Positions 1 through 5,415 of a DNA stretch of 8,056 nt are shown one piece after another. The translations under genes were made by a program, and so were the position numbers. The notes under the pieces are model-generated. The model had not been told where the DNA came from, did not search any database, and saw nothing but the letters and a program-made list of their open reading frames with translations. Origin of the DNA: Alphaproteobacteria bacterium (GTDB lineage: Bacteria; Pseudomonadota; Alphaproteobacteria; Rhodobacterales; Rhodobacteraceae); contig JAUHWJ010000063.1 in the NCBI GenBank assembly GCA_030424705.1, positions 1 through 8,056 on the forward strand. The letters run 5' to 3'. The first letter of the stretch is position 1. Each line of letters starts with the position of its first letter.

Positions 1-783
1 CCCGGCGCCTTCGGCCCCGGGGGCTACGTCAGGATCAATCGCCGGCGCGGCTGACGCAGCGTCTGCGGCGGCCGCTTGGATCTGCCGCGGCGCGGGGCCT
101 GCGCCGACGAACGGACCGGCCGCCGCCGCAGCGCGCTCCTGCCGCTGCGGGAGGCCGGGGGAGGGCGCGTCCGCGGGCATCCGCTCCGGCTCGTCGACTG
201 CGCCGGCGGAAGGCGCGTCGGAAAGCCCGACTGCACGCTCCGGCCGCAGCGTCGCGCTGGCGTTCTGGGCCCCCCGCTCGCCGGAAACGGATTCCGGATT
301 CGACGGGGCAGAGCCGATTGCGCCGGTCTGGGTGGGCGCGGCGGCGACAGCGACAGCGTCCGCGGCGATCGCTCCGGCGTCGATGGGTGTATCCGCAGGC
401 GCTTCGTCCGCCGGCGGCGAGAGATCCGGGACGCCCGTCGTCAGGGCGTTGGCGACCTCGACCTGCGGCCCGATGCCGCCTTCCGGTCCGGACTGGGCGC
501 CTTCCGGGCCTTGGGCGGCGCCGGCGACAGCCCGCGCGCCGGCGGCGCCCGCCGTCGTTCCGGACGCGGCCGCCGTCTTTTCCGGCTTCCCCGGCCCGCC
601 ATCCGTCCTCGCCTCGTCTGCGGCGTCGAAAGCTGCGGCGAAGCCGCCGCCCGTCTCGTCGCCCTTCTCGCCCGATCCGGCGGCCTCGGACCCGGCGCCC
701 TCGGCGCGGGCCTTTCCTGCAGCGCCCCCGGCGGCTGCCTTGCCGCCGCTCGCCGGCATGGAGATGATCTCGCCCTGGAACAC
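1..783 (-). CDS. Probable flagellar hook-length control protein FliK, N-terminal part (partial, runs off the left edge)
   Basis: The minus strand is open without a stop from a GTG at 783-781 to the window edge, 261 codons. The GTG has a GGAGA Shine-Dalgarno (794-790) six bases upstream. An in-frame ATG at 837-835 has no such site, and a further in-frame ATG lies at 759-757. The protein opens V/M-FQGEIISMPASGG and is dominated by Ala, Gly, Pro, Glu and Asp, with almost no Cys or aromatic residues. It looks like a long disordered region, as in the N-terminal part of FliK, the secreted ruler that sets hook length and switches export specificity. The conserved FliK C-terminal domain would lie outside the window, so family membership is inferred from composition and from the divergent flgJ-like and FlgN-like genes. 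Codon third positions are mostly G/C in this frame, which supports real coding. It could be another low-complexity flagellar or surface protein. Confidence 0.6.
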   Translation of the reverse strand, partial: MFQGEIISMPASGGKAAAGGAAGKARAEGAGSEAAGSGEKGDETGGGFAAAFDAADEARTDGGPGKPEKTAAASGTTAGAAGARAVAGAAQGPEGAQSGPEGGIGPQVEVANALTTGVPDLSPPADEAPADTPIDAGAIAADAVAVAAAPTQTGAIGSAPSNPESVSGERGAQNASATLRPERAVGLSDAPSAGAVDEPERMPADAPSPGLPQRQERAAAAAGPFVGAGPAPRQIQAAAADAASAAPAIDPDVAPGAEGAG

Positions 784-886
784 GTCGCGTCTCCGTTCTG
801 GTTCGCGCGTGCGATAATGGCGGGAGAATCTTACCATTCGTTTACGCGGACGCGTCATGATCTCCGCAAGGTTCAGGAGACTTGAG
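784..886. promoter_or_regulatory. Divergent intergenic region between the FliK-like and flgJ genes
   Basis: About 100 bases separate the two start codons, and promoters for both directions must lie here or inside the neighbouring genes. On the plus strand GATAAT (813-818) is a 5 of 6 match to a sigma-70 -10 box, and TGCGATAA (810-817) partly resembles the flagellar sigma-28 -10 sequence, but I see no convincing -35 partner for either. On the minus strand TAAGAT (833-828) is a weak -10 candidate. The flgJ Shine-Dalgarno AGGAG is at 875-879. Confidence 0.3.
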
Positions 887-1198
887 ATGGATGTCCCCAT
901 GATCGGCGCGCCCGCGCCCGCAATGAAAGCCGCCGCGCCCGCCGGGCGGCCCGACCCGCTGCGCCCCGACCCTCTGCGCGAGGCGGCGACGCGGTTCGAG
1001 GCCGTGTTCCTTGCGGAGATGTTCGCGCATGCCGGCCTCGGCGCCGCGCAGCAGGCGAATGGCGGCGGGCCGGGGGAGGAGGCCTTCTCGGGCATGCTCG
1101 CGCGGGAATGGGCGGAATCGGTGGCGAAGCAGGGCGGGATCGGGCTTTCCGAGCGCATCTACCAAGCCTTGCTGACGCGGGAGGGCGGGGATGCTTGA
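887..1198 (+). CDS. flgJ: Flagellar rod-binding protein, single-domain FlgJ type (CheL-like)
   Basis: This 103-residue protein matches the rod-binding domain of FlgJ, which caps and assists polymerisation of the flagellar rod in the periplasm. The conserved helix REAATRFEAVFLAEMF is at about 31-46, and the family's C-terminal signature is at about 68-95 (MLAREWAESVAKQGGIGLSERI). The peptidoglycan hydrolase domain of enterobacterial FlgJ is absent. That is usual in alphaproteobacteria, where a separate lytic enzyme opens the wall; short proteins of this type have been annotated CheL. I place the start at 887 because AGGAG at 875-879 lies seven to eight bases upstream. An in-frame ATG at 857 would add ten residues but has no Shine-Dalgarno. 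The stop overlaps the next gene by 8 bases, implying translational coupling. The gene diverges from the FliK-like gene, consistent with a flagellar cluster continuing to the left. Confidence 0.85.
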   Translation: MDVPMIGAPAPAMKAAAPAGRPDPLRPDPLREAATRFEAVFLAEMFAHAGLGAAQQANGGGPGEEAFSGMLAREWAESVAKQGGIGLSERIYQALLTREGGDA

Positions 1199-1562
1199 TT
1201 CGATGCGCTGGCGCTATCGCCTGTCCGAGGCGCGCGCCTTTCTCCAGACGGAGCGCGACCTTCTCGTGAAAGGCCGCGCGGCGGAGCTCGCCGGGCTCGC
1301 CGCGCGGCGCAGGCTGGTCGCCGAGAGCCTTGCGGAGATGCCCGCCTCTGTCGCGGAGACGAACCAGGCCGCCGTGCGGGAGATCGCAGAGTCGGCCCGG
1401 CGCAACCAGCGGCTCCTGCGGGCCTGGCTCGACGGCGCGGCGGAAGCGGTGCGGCGGCTGAGAGCGATCGATGAGAGCCGCGCGCGGATCGGCGCCTACC
1501 GCCCCGACGGCACGCGGCTTGCCGGCGCCGCCGCCGCGCCCACGACCGAGCGTCGCGCCTGA
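1191..1562 (+). CDS. FlgN-like flagellar export chaperone
   Basis: This 123-residue, mostly helical protein is rich in Ala, Arg, Glu and Leu and lacks a signal peptide or membrane segment. The first helix (about 5-50) and a second (about 55-100, with ESARRNQRLLRAWLDG at 67-82) fit the long-helix fold of FlgN. FlgN is the cytoplasmic chaperone that keeps the hook-filament junction proteins FlgK and FlgL unfolded for the flagellar export gate. The tail IGAYRPDGTR (100-109) resembles the short strand-like motif near the end of alphaproteobacterial FlgN-like proteins. The ATG overlaps the end of flgJ by 8 bases, and a GGGAGG-like site around 1179-1184 serves as Shine-Dalgarno, so the two are almost certainly co-translated. 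FlgN proteins diverge greatly in sequence, so the name rests on size, helix pattern and location; FliT or another flagellar chaperone is possible. Confidence 0.6.
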   Translation: MLDSMRWRYRLSEARAFLQTERDLLVKGRAAELAGLAARRRLVAESLAEMPASVAETNQAAVREIAESARRNQRLLRAWLDGAAEAVRRLRAIDESRARIGAYRPDGTRLAGAAAAPTTERRA

Positions 1563-1566
1563 TTCC

Positions 1567-3012
1567 CTATTCCGGCTCCCCGGCGTAAATCTTCCTCACG
1601 TCGCAGGGCGCGACGCGGAGGATGTTCGTCGTTCCGGGGACGTTGAAGGGCACGCCCGCCGTCACCACGATGAAATCCGCCTCCGTCGCGAACCCGTCGC
1701 GAAGCGCAACGCGCGCCGCGCTGACGACCGCGAGCTTGAAGCGCTCCACCTCCTCCGTCACCGCGCAATGCAGCCCCCAGACGAGCGCGAGCTTGCGCGC
1801 CGTGGCGCGAAACGGCGTGAGAGCGAGGATCGGCACGAAGGGCCGCTCCCGCGCCATCAGGAGTGCGGTGGCGCCCGAATGCGTGAAGCAGCAGATCGCC
1901 TTCACATCCGTCGTCTCCGCCACTTCCCGCGCCGCGGCGGTGATCGCGGTCGCCACCGCGTCGCCGGAGGCGGTGCGGGAGCGGCTGATGATCTCCCGCC
2001 AGGTCGGGTCGGATTCGACGGCGAGGGCGACGGCGTTCATCATCGTCACCGCCTCGACGGGGAAGCTCCCCGCCGCGCTCTCGGCCGAGAGCATCACGGC
2101 GTCCGCCCCCTCGTAGATCGCCTGCGCGACGTCGGAGACCTCGGCCCGCGTCGGCACCGGGCTCTCGATCATGCTCTCGAGCATCTGTGTGGCGACGATC
2201 ACCGGCTTTCCGGCGGCGCGGCAGCGGCGCACGATGCGCTTCTGGAGCGGCGGAACGGTGGAGACGGGAAGCTCGACGCCGAGGTCGCCGCGGGCGACCA
2301 TGATCCCGTCGGAGACGTCGATGATCGCGTCGAGGTCCTTCAGCGCGGCGGGCTTCTCGATCTTGGCGAGGACAAGCGCCCGCCCCTTGGCAAGCGCCAC
2401 CGCCTCCTCCACGTCGGCCGCGCGCTGGACGAAGGAGAGGCCGAGCCAGTCCACCCCCAGATTGCAGACGAATTCGAGGTCCGCCCGGTCCTTCTCCGAA
2501 AGCGCGGCGACGGGCAGGACGACATCGGGCACGTTGACGCCCTTGCGGTCCGAAATCTCGCCGCCGACCACGACCTCGCATTGCGCATGCGCCTCGTCGC
2601 AGGAGACGACCTTGAGCCGGATCTTCCCGTCATTGACGAGGAGGGTGGAGCCCGCCTCCAGCGCCTTGAAGATCTCGGGGTGCGGCAGGCGCACCCGCGT
2701 CGCGTCCCCCGTCGCCTCGTCTAGGTCGAGGCGGAAGGGCGCGCCCTCCTCCAGCACGACGGGCCCGCCGCCGAAGGTCCCGACCCGGAGCTTCGGGCCC
2801 TGAAGGTCCGCGAGGATGCCGATCGGCCGGCCGATCTCGTGCTCCACCTCGCGGATGATGGCGTGGCGCTTCGCCACGTCCTCGTGGCTCCCGTGGCTCA
2901 TGTTGAGGCGGAAGACGTCCGCCCCCGCCTCGTGGAGGGCCTTGATCGTGTCGCGGTCGGAGGAGGCGGGGCCGAGCGTGGCGACGATTTTCACGTTTCG
3001 GTTGCGGCGCAT
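1567..3012 (-). CDS. pyk: Pyruvate kinase
   Basis: Converts phosphoenolpyruvate and ADP to pyruvate and ATP, the last step of lower glycolysis/Entner-Doudoroff metabolism, in the cytosol. The 481-residue protein has the full-length bacterial architecture. The N-terminal barrel strand carries RLNMSHGSHED (35-45), and the mobile B domain begins at ADLQGPKLRVG (68-78). The active-site signature VLAKIEK holds catalytic Lys217 and metal ligand Glu219. ARGDLG (Asp243) and VATQMLESM (Thr275) follow, then the regulatory/C domain from about 345 with CFTHSGATALLMARERP. All key residues are present. I choose ATG 3012 because GGGAG (3025-3021) sits eight bases upstream. A GTG at 3033, seven codons earlier, would place that Shine-Dalgarno inside the gene. 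The gene stands alone on its strand, divergent from the amidohydrolase gene and convergent with the FlgN-like gene. Confidence 0.97.
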   Translation of the reverse strand: MRRNRNVKIVATLGPASSDRDTIKALHEAGADVFRLNMSHGSHEDVAKRHAIIREVEHEIGRPIGILADLQGPKLRVGTFGGGPVVLEEGAPFRLDLDEATGDATRVRLPHPEIFKALEAGSTLLVNDGKIRLKVVSCDEAHAQCEVVVGGEISDRKGVNVPDVVLPVAALSEKDRADLEFVCNLGVDWLGLSFVQRAADVEEAVALAKGRALVLAKIEKPAALKDLDAIIDVSDGIMVARGDLGVELPVSTVPPLQKRIVRRCRAAGKPVIVATQMLESMIESPVPTRAEVSDVAQAIYEGADAVMLSAESAAGSFPVEAVTMMNAVALAVESDPTWREIISRSRTASGDAVATAITAAAREVAETTDVKAICCFTHSGATALLMARERPFVPILALTPFRATARKLALVWGLHCAVTEEVERFKLAVVSAARVALRDGFATEADFIVVTAGVPFNVPGTTNILRVAPCDVRKIYAGEPE

Positions 3013-3155
3013 GGCCCGATCTCCCGTCGTCACTGGCTCTTCGCCGCTCTTACAACCCGCCGCGGCGCTTATCCACCCTCTCCTTGTGACAAGTCGGCGT
3101 TACAAGACGGGCGCGCGGCGTTGATCGGCGCCGCGCCGAAGGCTATGGGGCGACC
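3013..3155. promoter_or_regulatory. Divergent intergenic region between pyk and the amidohydrolase gene, with a perfect palindrome
   Basis: The 143-base gap contains CTTGTGACAAG (3083-3093), a perfect palindrome around one central base. It is followed by TTACAAG (3100-3106), and a second TTACAA lies at 3050-3055. On the pyk strand TTGTCA (3092-3087) is 5 of 6 to a -35 box, and GATAAG (3073-3068) is 4 of 6 to a -10 box, but the 13-base spacing is too short for a standard sigma-70 promoter. The palindrome is therefore better read as a possible operator than as a proven promoter. No regulator gene is adjacent. Confidence 0.35.
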
Positions 3156-3914
3156 ATGGACAATCCTCCTTTCGAAATCCTTGGCGAAGGCCGCCCGCCG
3201 GCCTGGCTCGTGCTCTGCGACCATGCGTCGAACCGCGTGCCGCCGGACGTGGCGGGCGGCGATCTCGGCCTCCCTGCGGAGGACATGGCGCGCCACATCG
3301 CCTGGGATGTCGGCGCGCGGGGCGTCGCGGCGGCGCTGGCCGAGGCGCTCGACGCGCCGATGATCGCCACCCGCTTCTCCCGCCTCGTCATCGACCCGAA
3401 CCGGGGGGAGGACGACCCGACGCTCCTGATGAAGCTCTATGACGGCTCCATCATCCCCGGAAACCGCGCCGCGGACGCGGCGGAGCGGGAGCGGCGGCTG
3501 GCGCGCTTCCACCGGCCCTATCATACGGCGCTGGAGCGGATGATCGACGCCGCGCTGGCGAAGGGCGTCGCGCCCCGGCTCCTCTCCATCCATTCCTTCA
3601 CGCCGCAGCTCCGCGGCCGCCCCCGCCGCCCCTGGGAGATTGGCTTGCTCTGGGACCGGGACGAGCGCCTCTTCCGCCCTCTCTATGACCGGCTCCTGGA
3701 CGAGCCGGGGCTGACGGTGGGGGACAACGAGCCCTATTCCGGGCAGCTCCGGGGCGACACGATGTTCCGGCACGGGACGGAACGGGGGCTGGAACATCTC
3801 CTGATCGAGGTCCGGAACGACCTGATAGAGGAGGAGGCGGATCAGGTCCGCTGGGGCCGCGATCTCGCCCGCTGGATCGTCGAGGCGCTGGACCGGAGGC
3901 CGCCCGGCGCCTAA
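3156..3914 (+). CDS. N-formylglutamate amidohydrolase family protein
   Basis: The 252-residue soluble protein belongs to the N-formylglutamate amidohydrolase family, whose HutG-type members release formate from N-formyl-L-glutamate at the end of histidine breakdown. Family motifs run in order: VLCDHASNRVPP (19-30, a likely metal-ligand His), FSRLVIDPNRGEDDP (74-88), ARFHRPYH (116-123), LLSIHSFTPQ (142-151) and LLIEVRNDLI (215-224). There is no signal peptide or membrane segment. No hut genes are nearby, so its true substrate may differ from N-formylglutamate. The same pyk, amidohydrolase, DUF1244 grouping is familiar to me from Rhodobacterales. The start at 3156 has only a weak Shine-Dalgarno (GAAGGC at 3138-3143 or GGGGCG just upstream). 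The DUF1244 gene follows after about 25 bases, so they are probably one transcript. Confidence 0.88.
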   Translation: MDNPPFEILGEGRPPAWLVLCDHASNRVPPDVAGGDLGLPAEDMARHIAWDVGARGVAAALAEALDAPMIATRFSRLVIDPNRGEDDPTLLMKLYDGSIIPGNRAADAAERERRLARFHRPYHTALERMIDAALAKGVAPRLLSIHSFTPQLRGRPRRPWEIGLLWDRDERLFRPLYDRLLDEPGLTVGDNEPYSGQLRGDTMFRHGTERGLEHLLIEVRNDLIEEEADQVRWGRDLARWIVEALDRRPPGA

Positions 3915-3939
3915 GTCCCTTCCGAACAGGGAGGACATG

Positions 3940-4230
3940 ATGGACGACCGGACCCGCATCGAACTCGAAGCCGCCGCCTTCCGCCGCCTGCGCGACCATC
4001 TCCGGGAGCGGACGGACGTGCAGAACATCGACATGATGAACCTCGCCGGCTTCTGCCGGAACTGCCTCTCCCGCTGGTGGGAGGAGGCCGCGAAGGAGAG
4101 GGGCGTCGAGGTCACGCGCGAGGCGGCGCGGGAGGAATTCTACGGCGAGCCCTATGACGAATGGCGCGCGAAGCACCAGACGGAGGCGAGCGCGGAGCAG
4201 AAGGCCGCCTTCGCGAAGGCGCACGGCTGA
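3940..4230 (+). CDS. DUF1244 family protein (SMc04008-like)
   Basis: A small acidic-to-basic soluble protein of 96 residues (97 if the preceding ATG at 3937 is used). It matches the DUF1244 family of uncharacterised, mainly proteobacterial proteins. The family hallmark is the central block TDVQNIDMMNLAGFCRNC (about 25-42) followed by LSRWW, with two Cys three residues apart (39 and 42) that could bind a metal or form a redox pair. The function is unknown. AGGGAGG at 3928-3934 lies five bases before the second ATG (3940) but only two before the first (3937), so 3940 is the better start; the family also usually begins MDD. It follows the amidohydrolase gene closely on the same strand. The last 30 residues are helical and rich in Ala, Glu and Lys. 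Confidence 0.88.
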   Translation: MDDRTRIELEAAAFRRLRDHLRERTDVQNIDMMNLAGFCRNCLSRWWEEAAKERGVEVTREAAREEFYGEPYDEWRAKHQTEASAEQKAAFAKAHG

Positions 4231-4257
4231 GGGCCGTTCCGGCACCGTCCGAAGAGA

Positions 4258-4279
4258 CCCCCTGCGCGGGACCGGGGGG
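4258..4279 (+). terminator. GC hairpin after the DUF1244 gene, possible terminator
   Basis: CCCCC (4258-4262) and GGGGG (4274-4278) can pair around an 11-base loop, about 30 bases after the DUF1244 stop. No T-run follows on either strand, so it is not a standard Rho-independent terminator. It may only stabilise the 3' end of the transcript. Confidence 0.25.
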
Positions 4280-4290
4280 AAGAATCGTGT

Positions 4291-4310
4291 ATGTCACAAA
4301 ACTGTCGTAA
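4291..4310 (+). promoter_or_regulatory. Candidate Pho box (PhoB binding site)
   Basis: Two direct half-sites, ATGTCAC (4291-4297) and CTGTCGT (4302-4308), are exactly 11 bases apart and separated by AAAA; a further AAAT-like run follows the second. Against the alphaproteobacterial Pho box as I recall it (CTGTCAT-N4-CTGTCAT), 11 of 14 defined positions match, and both invariant TGTC cores are intact. PhoB binds such tandem sites in place of a -35 box under phosphate starvation. TATCTC at 4318-4323 is a weak -10 candidate at roughly the right distance. The site lies in a sharply AT-rich island between two convergent genes, with no annotated gene downstream on the plus strand. Confidence 0.45.
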
Positions 4311-4311
4311 A

Positions 4312-4337
4312 TGAGAATATCTCACTAAATCAGATAT
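4312..4337. repeat. Overlapping inverted repeats in the AT-rich island
   Basis: TGAGA (4312-4316) pairs with TCTCA (4320-4324) across ATA. ATATCT (4317-4322) pairs with AGATAT (4332-4337) across nine bases. They overlap, so only one could form at a time. They may be a protein-binding site next to the Pho box or, if transcribed, alternative RNA hairpins. No known operator is recognised. Confidence 0.35.
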
Positions 4338-4417
4338 ATGACCCCTCTGCACACTGTGAGCACACACCCGCGCCAAGGGCGGCGAGGGCGAGCGCTCAGG
4401 CCCAGTCCGCCCATTTT
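4328..4417 (+). ncRNA. Hypothetical short Pho-regulated RNA
   Basis: If the Pho box and weak -10 at 4318-4323 are active, transcription would begin near 4328-4332. It would reach a hairpin with ATTTT ending at 4417, giving an RNA of about 85-90 bases. The central part contains TGCACACTGTGAGCA (4348-4362), an imperfect palindrome in which 6 of 7 pairs match, and an unstructured CACACA stretch. No open reading frame with a good ribosome site is seen. The 3' end is antisense to the last codons of the DUF2332 gene, so it could also affect that mRNA. The existence of the RNA is inferred only from the promoter-like and terminator-like elements. Confidence 0.22.
4377..4417 (+). terminator. Possible Rho-independent terminator, plus strand
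   Basis: GGGCGG (4377-4382) pairs with CCGCCC (4407-4412), and inside it GGGC (4386-4389) pairs with GCCC (4400-4403), with symmetric three-base internal loops. ATTTT follows at 4413-4417. The T-run is short, and the sequence overlaps the 3' end of the DUF2332 coding region, so its form may be coincidental. Confidence 0.3.
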
Positions 4418-5415
4418 CCGTGAAAGCAGCAGCGCCCGATCCGTCGCCGCGCGCCGCCGGGCCAGAGCGTGAGGTCGAGCGCGGCGGAGCCCCGCTCGCC
4501 GTCCGGCTCCATCTTCAGGCGGGCGAGCGGGCGGGCCTCCGTCGCCCGCGCGCCCGCCGCCGTCATCGCGGCGTCGATGGCTGCGCGGGTCTCCGCCGGC
4601 ATGTAGTCCCACATGATAGAATGCATGAGGAGCCGCAGCCGCCCCTCCGGCTGCGGCGCCGAGAGGCGGCCGGGCAGCCAGGCGGCGGCGTCCCCCCGCT
4701 CAACGCGCCACGGTGTCGCGGCGAGGGCGGCGAGCGCGGCCTCCGCCCGGACGATCCGCGCATGCTGGTCCGGCCAGAGATACGCGATGAGCGGGGAGGG
4801 CCGCGCCGCCGGGTCTATGGGCGCGAGGTCCGCGCCCGCGCGCGCCGCGATGCGGAGCGGGGCGCCGGGGTCCGGCGCGTTCCCGCGCCATTCGCAATCG
4901 ATCCGCGGCCCGGCCCCCGCCCGCCGCCCTGCGGTGCCGAACTCGTAGGCGTAGAGGTCGGGGATCAGGTTGAGCCCCGCCGACGCCCCGATCTCCAGCA
5001 GCTCGATCTCCATCCCCGTCTCCGCCGCCGCGATCAGCAGCCCGCCGATCAGCGCGCCGGAGCGCGCGGGCTCGTTGGTCTGCGGCGGCAGGTCGAGCAT
5101 CGGGGCGAGGAAGGCGTCGCCCGCGCGGATCGCCTCCGCAAGGAGGGCGGGGGAGGGCGCCTCGCCCGCCGCATAGGCTTCCGCCAGCGCCGGGGCGCGG
5201 CCCGACCGGGCGAGCGCATGGAACGCGCCCGCGGCCCGAAGCGCCACGCGGTCGGCCAGCGGGTCCCCCGTCCACGCCCGCAGCCGCTCCGAAAAGGCTG
5301 CCCCGTCAGGCAGCGCGCCGGGCAGACGGGTCAGCAGGTCCGCCGTGAAGGGCGAGCCAAGGCCGCGGCAGGATTTCGCCTGATCGAGGAAATGGGCTTC
5401 GACCTCCGGCCTCAT
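4396..5415 (-). CDS. DUF2332 family protein
   Basis: A 339-residue soluble protein of the uncharacterised DUF2332 family. Recognisable blocks in order are LPPQTNEPARSGALIGG (109-125), ELLEIGASAGLNLIPDLYAYEFG (138-160), LIAYLWPDQHARI (209-221), LLMHSIMWDYMP (262-273), LARLKMEPDGE (298-308), LTLWPGG (315-321) and CCFHGKWADW at the C-terminus. The EIGASAGLNL segment resembles motif I of S-adenosylmethionine-dependent methyltransferases, which suggests a Rossmann-type nucleotide fold; a methyltransferase activity is inference only. The ATG at 5415 overlaps the upstream gene's TGA (ATGA, four bases), so the two are translationally coupled. There is no separate strong Shine-Dalgarno. The frame stays open far upstream by GC bias, but the family alignment begins at this ATG. 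Confidence 0.85.
   Translation of the reverse strand: MRPEVEAHFLDQAKSCRGLGSPFTADLLTRLPGALPDGAAFSERLRAWTGDPLADRVALRAAGAFHALARSGRAPALAEAYAAGEAPSPALLAEAIRAGDAFLAPMLDLPPQTNEPARSGALIGGLLIAAAETGMEIELLEIGASAGLNLIPDLYAYEFGTAGRRAGAGPRIDCEWRGNAPDPGAPLRIAARAGADLAPIDPAARPSPLIAYLWPDQHARIVRAEAALAALAATPWRVERGDAAAWLPGRLSAPQPEGRLRLLMHSIMWDYMPAETRAAIDAAMTAAGARATEARPLARLKMEPDGERGSAALDLTLWPGGARRRIGRCCFHGKWADWA

Noticed and set aside
800..812. A possible sigma-54 promoter (GG...GC) before flgJ
   Set aside because: The GG and GC are separated by nine bases rather than the required ten, and the flanking bases match poorly.
76..885. A 269-codon plus-strand open frame at the left edge
   Set aside because: It is the codon-aligned complement of the GTG-started minus-strand gene, unusually rich in Arg, Gly and Cys, with no ribosome site.
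1471..2724. A 417-codon plus-strand open frame opposite pyk
   Set aside because: It is antisense to a clearly conserved pyruvate kinase and has a shadow-frame composition dominated by Arg, Asp and His.
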